Source: Acidobacteria bacterium 28-1 (lineage in GTDB: Bacteria > Acidobacteriota > Blastocatellia > Pyrinomonadales > Pyrinomonadaceae). From it: 64,000 bases of DNA. Position numbers and translations under genes: made by a program. A model generated the notes under the pieces. That model was not told the DNA's origin. It saw only the letters and a list, made by a program, of their open reading frames with translations, and searched no databases. The first letter of the stretch is position 1. Each line of letters opens with the position of its first letter. Shown here piece after piece: positions 7,532 to 15,915 of the stretch. The stretch covers positions 1 to 64,000 of the forward strand of contig MWYZ01000054.1 in assembly GCA_002050365.1 (NCBI GenBank), in the 5' to 3' direction.

Positions 7532-8165
7532 CCGAGCGGAAAAATTAAATCCGAATTTGGCTGTAGTTGATCTGGGACGCGGAAAGTTGTGGCTTGACGC
7601 AAAGCGTTTTTCTTCGGCTAAATCCGCGCTCGAACGATTTTTGACGAAAGAGCCGAACAGTTTTGAAGCGGTTCTGACGCTTGCCCGCGTTTCATCTAAA
7701 CTCAACCAGACGGAAAACGCCGTCAAATATTTCACGCAGGCAATCGCTCTTTCGCCGAAAGATTCAGCCGAGATTTATCTTGAGCGTTCGCTGTTGCTTG
7801 GCGAGCGCGGGCGTTTTGACGAGGCTTTACGCGGGTTGGACGAAGGCATCGAACGTTTTGGCGGGCTTGTTGTCTTGCAAAATGCGGCAATCGATTTAGA
7901 AGTAAAACGCAAGCGTTACGATGCGGCTTTGACGCGTTTAGAAAAACTGGCGGCAACAATGCCGCGCAAAGAAAGTTTTTTGCTAAAGCGCGGCGAAATT
8001 CTACTCACAGCCGGTAAAAAATGCGAAGCGCGAAAGGCTTTTATCGAATCTCTAAACGCCATCGAGACTTTATCCGATTTTCGGAAAAATGTTCGCGCCC
8101 TTCAAACAATGAAAACTCATTTGCAAAAGTTCTTAAAGCAAACGCCGTCTAAAAATTGCGAGTAA
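7401..8165 (+). CDS. TPR-repeat protein, N-terminus lost or joined by frameshift
   Basis: A 254-residue protein made almost entirely of tetratricopeptide repeats, about six units (for example NANLYLKRAELYRLHEEWKNS at 19-39 and DSAEIYLERSLLLGERGRFDEAL). The opening REQIIAVTKEIAKEPNN resembles the start of the mature part of an exported TPR family, but no signal peptide is present in this frame. The ATG at 7401 lies inside the preceding secreted gene. The two frames could be joined by a +1 shift or a 2-base loss at 7401-7410 (ACGCGAGCAG). TPR proteins act as protein-protein scaffolds; no specific role can be given. Confidence 0.68.
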   Translation: MSREQIIAVTKEIAKEPNNANLYLKRAELYRLHEEWKNSEKDFNRAEKLNPNLAVVDLGRGKLWLDAKRFSSAKSALERFLTKEPNSFEAVLTLARVSSKLNQTENAVKYFTQAIALSPKDSAEIYLERSLLLGERGRFDEALRGLDEGIERFGGLVVLQNAAIDLEVKRKRYDAALTRLEKLAATMPRKESFLLKRGEILLTAGKKCEARKAFIESLNAIETLSDFRKNVRALQTMKTHLQKFLKQTPSKNCE

Positions 8166-8195
8166 CTCAATTTACGCGAAACTCTTTTACGTTAT

Positions 8196-11100
8196 CTATT
8201 CAAAATTCATTCGTTTGATAATTTCGATAAATCGCGGCGCGGCGCGAAACTCGTCCCAGCGTGTATCAATTTTGATAAACGTTATTTGCACTTCGCGTTC
8301 CTCGAAAGATTTTTCGAGATATTTTAACGCTTCTTCTTTCTCGCCCAAACCGTTGTAAACCATAGCGAAATTATATGCCGGAACGTAACTTTCTGCAGCA
8401 AGCGATTTTAATTCTTCGAGAGTAGCTTGCGCTTTTTCGCGGTTTCCCGACTTTGCCAGCGCATAGCCCAATTGCGTGATGGGTTCAGTGCTTCCGCCGG
8501 ACAGTTCGATGGCTTTATTCAACGCGGTGACGGCTTCCGCAAAGCGTTTTTGACGAATATAAATCCGCGCCAAACCGTTGTGCGCAACCCAAAAATTTGG
8601 CTCGATTTCCAGCGTTTTGTGGTATCTGGCAAATGCTTCCAGTTCGCGTCCGGCGTAAAATAAAAATTGACCTTCTAGCGAGTTGGTAATCAGCGAAAGC
8701 GGGTCGAGTTCTCTTGCGAGTTTGCTTTCGGCGATGGCTTCCACGTGTCGTCCCGTATTTGATAATAGATGGGCGTAAGCGCGATGAGCATCCGCGTTAT
8801 TCGGGGCAAGTTCGATGGCTCGTTTTAGCTCGCTTTCCGCCGCTTGCCAATCCCATTCAAACCAGAATGCAATCCAGCCCAAAACGATGTGCGCTTCAGC
8901 CAAGTTTGCATCAATTTCCAAAGCCTTTATGGCAGCGGCTTTGGCTTGCGGAAAACTTTCTTTGGACGACGTGCCGTAAGCGATTGGCAAAGTCCGGTAA
9001 GCGTCCGCTATTCCCGCGTAAGCGAGCGCGTAAGTCGGGTCAAGCTCGATTGCTTGCTCGTAAAATTCAATTGATTTGCGGATTTCCGCCTGAGTTATTT
9101 TGAAATAGTGAAAACGCCCGCGCAAATAAAGTTCGTACGCCTCGGCGTTTTTCGTATAACTTTTACCGAGTTGCCGCTGTTCGGAATTGGTTAATCTCAA
9201 GCGCAGATTTTGCGCGACGGCTTGCGCGATTTCCGTTTGCGCGGCGATGACATCGGCGGTCGTTTTGACATACTGATTTCCCCAAATTTGCGAATCATCG
9301 CTTGGGTCAATCAAGCGGACATTGATAATAAGTTTATCGCCGAGTTGTTTGATGTCGCCCGTTACCAAACTTTCTACGCCGAGTTGTGAAGCGATATTTT
9401 TAGTGTCGGTTTGATTGTTCTTAAAACGAAACGCCGAATTTCTCGACATCACTTTCAAACCCGCAAGCTGCGATAAATTGTTAATAATGCTTTCGGTAAT
9501 GCCGTCCGACAGATATTCGGCGTTCGCATCCTGGCTGGCATTGACGAACGGCAGAACGGCAAGCGATTTTTTGCCACCCGCGCTCGAATCCGATTTTTTT
9601 GCCGATAAAAACCAATAGCCGAATCCGACAGCCGCTAAGAGAAAAACAACAAGCGTGATGAGATAGCCGCGTTTGATGTTTGAAGTAAAATTTGGAGTTC
9701 CGCCTTCAGGCGGCTGTTTTTCGCCTGCGGATGAAGTTGATTGATTGTTTAGATTGCCGCCTGAAGGCGGAACTCCAAACTCTTTTGCTTCGGTGGCGGC
9801 GGGCGAAAGTCTTGCCGTCTGTGTTTCGCTCGCTTCATTTGTCGTTCTGCCCGGCGCGTTTTCGTCCGTCGGAAAACCGACGCGCCGAAGTAAATCTTGA
9901 AAGCGCGAATCGGAGCGCACGCGGTCATAGAACGGGTCGCTATTCATCAATAGCGGAAAGACGTTGCGCTCGTCAACCGCTTTTTCCAGCCAATAAAATG
10001 TTTGGTCTTCGTCGCCGAGCATCAGATATGCGCGGGCGAGGTTTATCGCCAAAACGAATTCGCCCGAAGCGGTCTTGGCGTTCATTCGTTCGATTCGCTT
10101 TTGCGCGATGGCTTGCGCGGCATTGGCGAAATTGTCTTTATCGCGGTCGAGAACGGCGGCGAGTTCGTCGTCGCCTTCGAGCGTCATCGCCCTTTGCCAC
10201 GCGGCAGCGGCTTCGGCGAACATTCCTTTTTGCACATAAACTCCGCCGAGAATTTCGTAAACCGAAGGATTATTCGGCTCCAGTTCGAGCGCCTGATTAA
10301 GTTGCCCGATTGCTTCGTCGTGACGCCGCGCGAAAAAGAAACAAATGCCCAGGAAACGGCTGTAATTGAGCGAAAGCGGGTCGAGTTCCAGCGCACGTTT
10401 GGCTTCGGAAACAGCATCGTCAAATCGTCCGACTGCCAGCAGATAAAAGCTGTAAAGATGATGAATTTCAGGAAATTTAGGATTCGCTTCGGCGGCGCGT
10501 TCGATGCCCGTTCCGGCTTCGTCCCATTCGCGGTAATGAACCAGCTTGAAGGCGTTTCCGATGAGAACTTCCGGCAGTGTCGCGTCCAACTCCAAAACCT
10601 TTTCCATCGCCGCTTCCGCCTTCGCCCAGCCTTCTTCGGGCGGTGTCGGCAAAAGCCCCCAAGCCGTGCCGTAGCCGTAATAAGAAGCCAGCCCGAAATA
10701 GGCGAGCGCGAAATTCGGGTCGGCTGCAGTCGCTTGCTCGAAGTATTTGAGGCTTTTCCCGAATTCCTCCGGCGTGAGTTTCCAGCGATAATAAATTCCT
10801 TTGAGATAAAATTCGTAAGCCTGCGGATTGTCGGTGTAACGCTTCAAAACCGCCGCTCTTTCTTCGCCGAAAAGTTTAACTTTCAGCGCGCCAACCACGG
10901 CGAGCGTAATTTCGTCCTGCACGTCGAAAATGTCGCGCATCTCGCGGTCGTAGCGTTCCGACCACAAATGATAACCGTTCGATGCCTTGACAAGCTGAAC
11001 TGTAATTCGCAGACGATTGCCCGACTTTCTGACGCTGCCTTCTAAAATCGTATTGACATTTAAGGCATTTCCGATTTCGCTGACATTCGCCCCTTTGCCT

Positions 11101-11234
11101 TTGAACGAAAAGGCGGAAGTCCGCGCCGCGACATTCAAATCATCAATCTTTGCCAGCGCGTTCAAGAGTTCTTCCGCTAATCCGTCGCAGAAGTATTCGT
11201 TCTCCGCGTCGTTGCTCATATTCGCAAATGGCAA
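8196..11234 (-). CDS. double TolB/FlgO-like plus TPR sensor protein (detached C-terminal half of a Ser/Thr kinase)
   Basis: A 1012-residue protein with two successive modules. Module 1 (residues 1 to about 470) starts inside a TolB/FlgO-like domain (LPFANMSN...CDGL) and continues as TPRs. A Pro/Gly linker (about 486-514) is encoded by a palindromic repeat. One membrane helix follows (GYLITLVVFLLAAVGFGYWFL, about 520-540). Module 2 is a complete TolB-like domain (SLAVLPFVNASQDANAEYL) and about ten TPRs ending KRMNFE. Upstream of its first ATG the same frame reads NSVAILPFANMSN, the usual start of the domain, and is then closed by TAG within a GGGAGA-type repeat. It was therefore probably one reading frame with the upstream kinase. 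It overlaps that gene by 19 bases, and such kinases act in membrane signalling. Confidence 0.85.
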   Translation of the reverse strand: MPFANMSNDAENEYFCDGLAEELLNALAKIDDLNVAARTSAFSFKGKGANVSEIGNALNVNTILEGSVRKSGNRLRITVQLVKASNGYHLWSERYDREMRDIFDVQDEITLAVVGALKVKLFGEERAAVLKRYTDNPQAYEFYLKGIYYRWKLTPEEFGKSLKYFEQATAADPNFALAYFGLASYYGYGTAWGLLPTPPEEGWAKAEAAMEKVLELDATLPEVLIGNAFKLVHYREWDEAGTGIERAAEANPKFPEIHHLYSFYLLAVGRFDDAVSEAKRALELDPLSLNYSRFLGICFFFARRHDEAIGQLNQALELEPNNPSVYEILGGVYVQKGMFAEAAAAWQRAMTLEGDDELAAVLDRDKDNFANAAQAIAQKRIERMNAKTASGEFVLAINLARAYLMLGDEDQTFYWLEKAVDERNVFPLLMNSDPFYDRVRSDSRFQDLLRRVGFPTDENAPGRTTNEASETQTARLSPAATEAKEFGVPPSGGNLNNQSTSSAGEKQPPEGGTPNFTSNIKRGYLITLVVFLLAAVGFGYWFLSAKKSDSSAGGKKSLAVLPFVNASQDANAEYLSDGITESIINNLSQLAGLKVMSRNSAFRFKNNQTDTKNIASQLGVESLVTGDIKQLGDKLIINVRLIDPSDDSQIWGNQYVKTTADVIAAQTEIAQAVAQNLRLRLTNSEQRQLGKSYTKNAEAYELYLRGRFHYFKITQAEIRKSIEFYEQAIELDPTYALAYAGIADAYRTLPIAYGTSSKESFPQAKAAAIKALEIDANLAEAHIVLGWIAFWFEWDWQAAESELKRAIELAPNNADAHRAYAHLLSNTGRHVEAIAESKLARELDPLSLITNSLEGQFLFYAGRELEAFARYHKTLEIEPNFWVAHNGLARIYIRQKRFAEAVTALNKAIELSGGSTEPITQLGYALAKSGNREKAQATLEELKSLAAESYVPAYNFAMVYNGLGEKEEALKYLEKSFEEREVQITFIKIDTRWDEFRAAPRFIEIIKRMNFE
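9691..9779. repeat. palindromic repeat inserted in-frame in a linker
   Basis: Arms of 23 bp at 9691-9713 and 9757-9779 are perfect reverse complements (TTTGGAGTTCCGCCTTCAGG...), separated by 43 bases. Read in the minus-strand coding frame they give FGVPPSGGN and PPEGGTPNF. They lie exactly between a TPR module and a membrane helix of the large sensor protein. This hairpin looks like a dispersed palindromic repeat that the coding frame has absorbed. Confidence 0.8.
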
Positions 11235-12442
11235 GATGGCGACTGAATTGAGATAGGGAGACGCGGAGACGATTGAAGTTTCGTAACATTCTCCTCTTCT
11301 CCTTTTCTCCCTGTCTCCCTATCTCCCCGTCTCCCCGTCTCCCCTTCTCGATGAAGTTCCGTTTCAAAATCCAGACGTTTTTGCAGACTTTTCAAATCAA
11401 TCAGCAAATCTTTTGCCGTTTGATAACGCTCGTCCTTGTTTTTCTTGAGCATTTTGGCAACAATTCGTTGCAATTCGTCGGGTGCGTTTGCCGCAAAGCG
11501 CGAAAGCGGCTGCGGTTCTGAATTTATCAAGTTGGCGAAAGTTTCCGACATCGAGTCACTCGCAAAGGGCGTTCTACCCGCAATTATTTCGTAAAGAAGA
11601 ACGCCGAAACTAAAAATATCCGTTCGCTCGTCAACCCGTTCGCCTTTCGCCTGTTCGGGCGACATATAGTTGACCGTTCCCAAAATCATGCCTTTCGCCG
11701 TTTCGTTTTGCTTGACGGTTAATGCTTCAAAACCGACGGCTTTCTGCTCGAGGAGTTTTGCTAAACCAAAATCGAGAATTTTCACAAAACCGTCCGGGCG
11801 CACGATAATATTCTCCGGCTTGATGTCGCGGTGAACGATGCGCGCCGCGTGTGCAGCGACGAGAGCATTAGCAATTTGGATTGAAATTTCCAAAACTTCT
11901 GACAATCTCATCGGCAATTTTTCAATAACCTCTCGTAAGGTTTTGCCTTCGATAAACTCGCTGACGATGAAATTTGCTTCTTCGGTTTCGCCAATTTCGT
12001 GAATGACGAGAATATTCGGATGGTTTAAAGCAGATGCGGCTTTGGCTTCTTGGATAAATCTTTGGAGATTCGATTCGTGGCGACTGAACTTTTCGTTGAG
12101 AATTTTGACGGCGACTCGTCGTTCGAGTTTTTTGTCCTGCGCGAGATAAACCTCGCCCATTCCGCCTGCACCAATTTGCCGGACGATTTCATAATGACCG
12201 AAACACTTTCCCGCTTCGAGATTCTTCGTCTCGGCTTTGATAATGACGCTGGCGACTTCACGGGCGGCGGGCTGTTCCATAAAACTGTCTTCAGCAAACG
12301 AATCAAGCAGTTTTTCGACTTCACGGCGCAATCCATCGTCATTGCCGCACGATTTATCAAGAAACCATTTGCGTTGATTAGGCGCAAGTTCTAGTGCCGC
12401 ATCGAATAATCCTTTAACTTTTCGCCAGCGTTCTGAGTTCAT
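11216..12442 (-). CDS. serine/threonine protein kinase, sensor half split off by a frameshift in a repeat
   Basis: A Hanks-type kinase of 408 residues. An N-terminal helical region (1-75; MNSERWRKVKGLFDAALELA) common in acidobacterial kinases is followed by the kinase domain: glycine loop GAGGMG 91-96, Lys113 in VAVKIL, catalytic HRDIKPEN 204-211, DFG 224-226 and GTVNYMSPEQAKGE. All catalytic residues are present. After about residue 350 the sequence becomes GETGRRGDRETGRKGEEE, encoded by a purine-rich repeat, and ends within 50 residues. The membrane helix and TolB-like domain found in its paralog are missing here and continue in another frame as the 1012-aa gene. It starts 10 bases after the preceding TPR fragment, in line with the ECF sigma factor. 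Confidence 0.88.
   Translation of the reverse strand: MNSERWRKVKGLFDAALELAPNQRKWFLDKSCGNDDGLRREVEKLLDSFAEDSFMEQPAAREVASVIIKAETKNLEAGKCFGHYEIVRQIGAGGMGEVYLAQDKKLERRVAVKILNEKFSRHESNLQRFIQEAKAASALNHPNILVIHEIGETEEANFIVSEFIEGKTLREVIEKLPMRLSEVLEISIQIANALVAAHAARIVHRDIKPENIIVRPDGFVKILDFGLAKLLEQKAVGFEALTVKQNETAKGMILGTVNYMSPEQAKGERVDERTDIFSFGVLLYEIIAGRTPFASDSMSETFANLINSEPQPLSRFAANAPDELQRIVAKMLKKNKDERYQTAKDLLIDLKSLQKRLDFETELHREGETGRRGDRETGRKGEEENVTKLQSSPRLPISIQSPSCHLRI
11250..11348. repeat. GTCTCCCC-type low-complexity repeat with inverted ends in kinase linker
   Basis: From 11290 to 11348 the plus strand is a run of CTCCTTTT/GTCTCCCT/ATCTCCCC/GTCTCCCC units. The 13-mer at 11250-11262 (GAGATAGGGAGAC) is the reverse complement of 11313-11325. 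This short direct-repeat tract lies at the junction where kinase and sensor frames part. Slippage here would shift the frame between them. It may be a dispersed repeat insertion; phase variation is a hypothesis only. Confidence 0.7.
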
Positions 12443-12451
12443 TTCTTAATC

Positions 12452-13405
12452 TCATTGCGGCAAACCGACGCGCCGCAGCAAATCCTGAAAGCGCGGGTCT
12501 GTGCTTAACCCATCGAAAGCGAATTCGGCTTTGATGCTAACCAAACCTACTTCGTGAGCGGCGAAGGACTTTTCCAGCCACTCAAAAGAGCGGTCTTTGT
12601 CGCCGAGTCGTGCATAGATTAAGGCGATATCATAAGCCGTCTCATACCCCTGTTCGTACTCCTTCAGGCTTAACTCAAGATGCTTTCGCCAGTAGCCTTG
12701 CGCCCCGCCGGTTCTAAGTGCCTGCGTGAAAGCGGCGGCTTTGCGTTCGGAGCTTTCGGCGGAACCTTTTTCCAACAGAATGTCCGCAATGCGAGTTTCC
12801 GCGATTGCCTCCGAGTACATACCCTTTGCTTCGTAGACATGTGCGAGACCGCCGTGAACACTTGGATAGTTAGGCTCCATCTCAATGACTTTCTTATATT
12901 GCGCGATAGCTTCGTCGAAACGACGCGCCTCATATAGTCGTGCGCCGATGTTGCCGCTGATGACACGAGAAAACGGGTCGATTTCGTGGGCTTTATTTAT
13001 CTCGGCTAAGGCTTCTTCGTATCGTCCAATGTGCGAAAGAAATTCAGAATACCATTGCCGTGCCGTCGCGTAATTCGGATTTAACTCGATGGCTCGTTTA
13101 TATTCGTTTTCGGCAGTGACGGAATCCCAATCAATTTCATGTTTGATAGCGGCTAAGTCGGCGTGAACTTCAGGTAGCGAGTCGTCTAACTCTTGAGCCT
13201 TACTTAATGCGGCACGTTCTTTGAGTTGAGCCTCTTTTGTATCTTGCTTCGTCATATTACTGTTGGAAGGAAGAACAGCGTAGGCTAAAGCCAAGCCAGC
13301 GTAAGCCTGCGCGTATGACGGGTCTTTTTCAGTTGCCTGTTGGAAAAGCAAAATACTCTTACGGATGTCTTCAGGTGTTCGCTTGTGCCAATGATAAAGA
13401 CCTTG
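12452..13405 (-). pseudogene. TPR half of a kinase/TolB/TPR protein, detached by an internal deletion
   Basis: Open frame of TPR repeats (first Met at 13351; readable upstream from about 13405 as QGLYHWHKRTPEDIRKSILLF) ending DPRFQDLLRRVGLPQ. That upstream stretch is the normal bridge that follows a TolB-like domain. The preceding kinase gene stops its TolB-like domain about 45 residues in, at VKARSSV, and the sequence jumps directly into this bridge out of frame. About 90-100 residues of the TolB-like domain are therefore missing relative to the paralogs in this window. The TPR part (about 299 residues) looks intact but has no clear start of its own. It is followed at 10 bases by the second kinase. 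Confidence 0.75.
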
Positions 13406-14880
13406 ACGGAACTTCGCGCTTTAACGGAAAGGCGCGAAAGCTGCGATAAACTGCTAATCAAAGTTTCGGTCATTCCGTCCGACAGATATTCGGCATCCGA
13501 GTTGCCGCTTTCGTTGACAAACGGCAAGACGGCGATTGAGTTAATCACTGCCGAGTGCGTGGCGAAAAAGCGAAAGTAACCAATGGCGGCAAGCGCGACA
13601 ACCAAAGCCGCCAACAATCCAAGCGAAACGAATTTATATCTCCTGACTTCGCCGACCACATATTCTACGCTTGAAGGCTGTTGAGTAACGTTGTTTCGTG
13701 TAGAAACCGCCGCCGGTTGAATTGCCGTTGCGTTTTCGTCCGACTGCGCCGTGCCGACATCTGCCAGTTTTGCGAAAGACGGAATGTGCGAGCGTTCGGG
13801 TTCTTCGGAAAACTCCAATTGGCGCTTCAAATTCTTGAGGTCGAGCAGTAAATCTCTGACGGTTTGATAACGCTCATCCGCGTTCTTTTGCAGCGCCTTT
13901 CGCATAATTCGATTCAATTCCGGCGGCGTGTTTTCGCCCGTCGGCGCAGGTTCGCTTTTAAGAATTGCGGCAATCGTGTCGCTCATTGTTTCACCTGCAA
14001 AGGGTACTTTTCCGGCAAGCATTTCATACAAAACAACACCGAGACTCCAAATATCAGTTCTGGCGTCGGTTTCTTTTCCACGCGCTTGCTCCGGCGACAT
14101 ATAAGCGACAGTTCCCAGAATCATTCCTGCCTGCGTGTTCACTTGGGCGAATGTTTCGGCTTCGGCATCTGAATCTATCCCTTTTTTCCCAGTCAGTTTT
14201 GCTAAACCGAAATCTAAAACCTTAACGATGCCGTCCGCGCGGAGCATAATGTTTTCCGGCTTAATGTCGCGGTGAACGATTCCCGCCGCGTGTGCCGCCG
14301 AGAGAGCGAAAGCCGTCTGCCCGGCAATGTCGAGAATTTCTTTGAGGTTCATTTCATCTCGTTCTAATTTGTCGCGCAGAGTTTCGCCTTCAATAAATTC
14401 GGTGGCAATGTAGCGCGTCTTGGCAGTCTCGCCAATTTCGTAAATCGTCAAAATGTTCGGGTGATTAAGCGCCGAAGCCGCACACGCTTCCTGCTCGAAA
14501 CGCCGCAAGCGGTCTTGGTCGTTACTCAAAGCGGCAGGCAAAATCTTGAGCGCGATTTTTCGGTGCAGGCGCGTATCTTTTGCCAGATAAACTTCACCCA
14601 TACCGCCCGCGCCGATTTGCGAAAGAATTTGGTAATGCGCAATTTGTTCGCCATCTGTGAGTTTGCTGTTTCTTTCGACGATAAGGCTGGCGAGTTCCGT
14701 TGCAGCGGGCTGTTCCATAAAACTATCGTCGTTAAACGAAGCGAGCAGATTTTCGACTTCTCGACGCAAGGTTTTATTTTCATCGCAGTTTTCATCAAGA
14801 AATTTTCCGCGTTCATCCGGCGCGAGTTTCAGCGCGGCATCGAAAATTTTCTTCACTTTTTGCCACTCATTGCGGTTCAT
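13285..14880 (-). CDS. serine/threonine protein kinase with truncated TolB-like domain
   Basis: 531 residues. Helical N-domain 1-75; kinase domain with GAGGMG at 90-95, Lys112, HRDIKPEN 203-210, DFG 223-225 and MSPEQARG; one membrane helix (LGLLAALVVALAAIGYF, near 435-455); then the start of an extracytoplasmic TolB/FlgO-like domain (INSIAVLPFVNESGNSDAEYLSDG). After VKARSSV the frame continues as unrelated sequence for about 40 residues because of an internal deletion that joins out of frame to the TPR region. The catalytic part is intact, so it may still be active, but it has lost its TPR output or sensor. It lies 20 bases downstream of the ECF sigma gene, a common arrangement for this sigma group. 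Confidence 0.87.
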   Translation of the reverse strand: MNRNEWQKVKKIFDAALKLAPDERGKFLDENCDENKTLRREVENLLASFNDDSFMEQPAATELASLIVERNSKLTDGEQIAHYQILSQIGAGGMGEVYLAKDTRLHRKIALKILPAALSNDQDRLRRFEQEACAASALNHPNILTIYEIGETAKTRYIATEFIEGETLRDKLERDEMNLKEILDIAGQTAFALSAAHAAGIVHRDIKPENIMLRADGIVKVLDFGLAKLTGKKGIDSDAEAETFAQVNTQAGMILGTVAYMSPEQARGKETDARTDIWSLGVVLYEMLAGKVPFAGETMSDTIAAILKSEPAPTGENTPPELNRIMRKALQKNADERYQTVRDLLLDLKNLKRQLEFSEEPERSHIPSFAKLADVGTAQSDENATAIQPAAVSTRNNVTQQPSSVEYVVGEVRRYKFVSLGLLAALVVALAAIGYFRFFATHSAVINSIAVLPFVNESGNSDAEYLSDGMTETLISSLSQLSRLSVKARSSVKVFIIGTSEHLKTSVRVFCFSNRQLKKTRHTRRLTLAWL

Positions 14881-14900
14881 TGCTCAATTAAAAATTGTTT

Positions 14901-15482
14901 TTACGCTACCCGCGTAATTTCATGACGCAGCCAAGCCTTTGCCACATTCCAATCACTTTTTACGGTCGCGGGCGAAATGCGAAGAACTTCGGCGGTTTCT
15001 TCAATCGTCAAACCGCTAAAGTAACGCAACTCGACAATTCGCGCTTGTCGTTCGTCAAACTCGGCAAGGCGCGTCAACGCTTCGTCGAGCGCGACTAAAT
15101 CAACGCTTCTTTCTTCTGACACAACCAGCGCGGCTTCTTCAAGCGGTAAATCCTCAGCGATTCCGCCGCGTTTCGCGCGGTGCCTCTGTCGTGCATAATC
15201 AACCAGAATCCGGCGCATCATCTGTGCAGCAATGCCGAAAAAATGGGTGCGGTTCTGCCAGTTGACTTCGCGCTGGTCAACGAGTTTCATATACGCCTCG
15301 TGGATTAACGCGGTGGTTTGAAGCGTGTGGTCAGGTCGTTCGCGGCGCAGGTAGCGCGAGGCTTGCCGATGCAGTTCCGCATAAACGAGTGGCAAAAGCG
15401 CGTCTAAGGCTTCTTGTTTGCCACCGCTCCATTCTTGCAGCATTCGTGTAATCTCTTTTGATTTATTGACAGCTTGCTCCAT
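14901..15482 (-). CDS. ECF-type RNA polymerase sigma factor (kinase-linked group)
   Basis: A 193-residue sigma-70 family regulator of the extracytoplasmic-function class. The sigma2 region spans about 20-95 (LVYAELHRQASRYLRRER, TALIHEAYMKLVDQ, FFGIAAQMMRRILVDYARQ) and sigma4 about 125-190 (VELRYFSGLTIEETAEVLRISPATVKSDW). The pattern matches the group found in Acidobacteria and Planctomycetes whose genes sit beside Ser/Thr kinases, and here two kinase genes follow directly. No anti-sigma gene is seen, which fits control by phosphorylation as known for related groups. It is divergent from the secreted ScyD-like gene at 15916, a possible target. Confidence 0.92.
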   Translation of the reverse strand: MEQAVNKSKEITRMLQEWSGGKQEALDALLPLVYAELHRQASRYLRRERPDHTLQTTALIHEAYMKLVDQREVNWQNRTHFFGIAAQMMRRILVDYARQRHRAKRGGIAEDLPLEEAALVVSEERSVDLVALDEALTRLAEFDERQARIVELRYFSGLTIEETAEVLRISPATVKSDWNVAKAWLRHEITRVA

Positions 15483-15915
15483 TTATACCGCACTTTTTGG
15501 CTACAAGAATATGATTGTTCAATGCGGCAAGTCAATATGTTTTCCGAAAGGTGAAAAATTTCCGGAAAAATTATTTAGCCTTCTTTGACTTTTTTGTCGC
15601 GTTAGTATATGAAGGTAGAAATTAAATTCGACATTAAGTGAATTTAGCATTCAAGAGGATTCCAAGATTTTTTCAAGAAATTTACAAGGACTTTTGCCGC
15701 CGGTCTACGCGAAGATAATGACGTTCGATATTTTCGATGTCGGCGACCAGTTGGCGCAAACCAGAGGCGCGCCGGCAATTGCCAAGTTCTTTTAGACTGG
15801 CAAACGGAGCCTCGGTTTTGTTGCAACAAAATTGAACGGGCAAAGAACGGGCATCAATCAAAAATAAAAATGTCCAATCTTCGCATAAATCAACCAAATT
15901 CAATAAGGAGCTACT
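15483..15915. other. 433-bp intergenic region between ECF operon and ScyD-like gene
   Basis: No convincing gene. Short open frames on the minus strand (for example FASLKELGNCRR...YLRVDRRQK) resemble a coding remnant, but I could not assign them. A TTGACT at about 15587 followed by TATATG after about 17 bases could be a promoter for the plus-strand gene; confidence is low. The region must carry the promoters of both divergent units. Confidence 0.4.
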
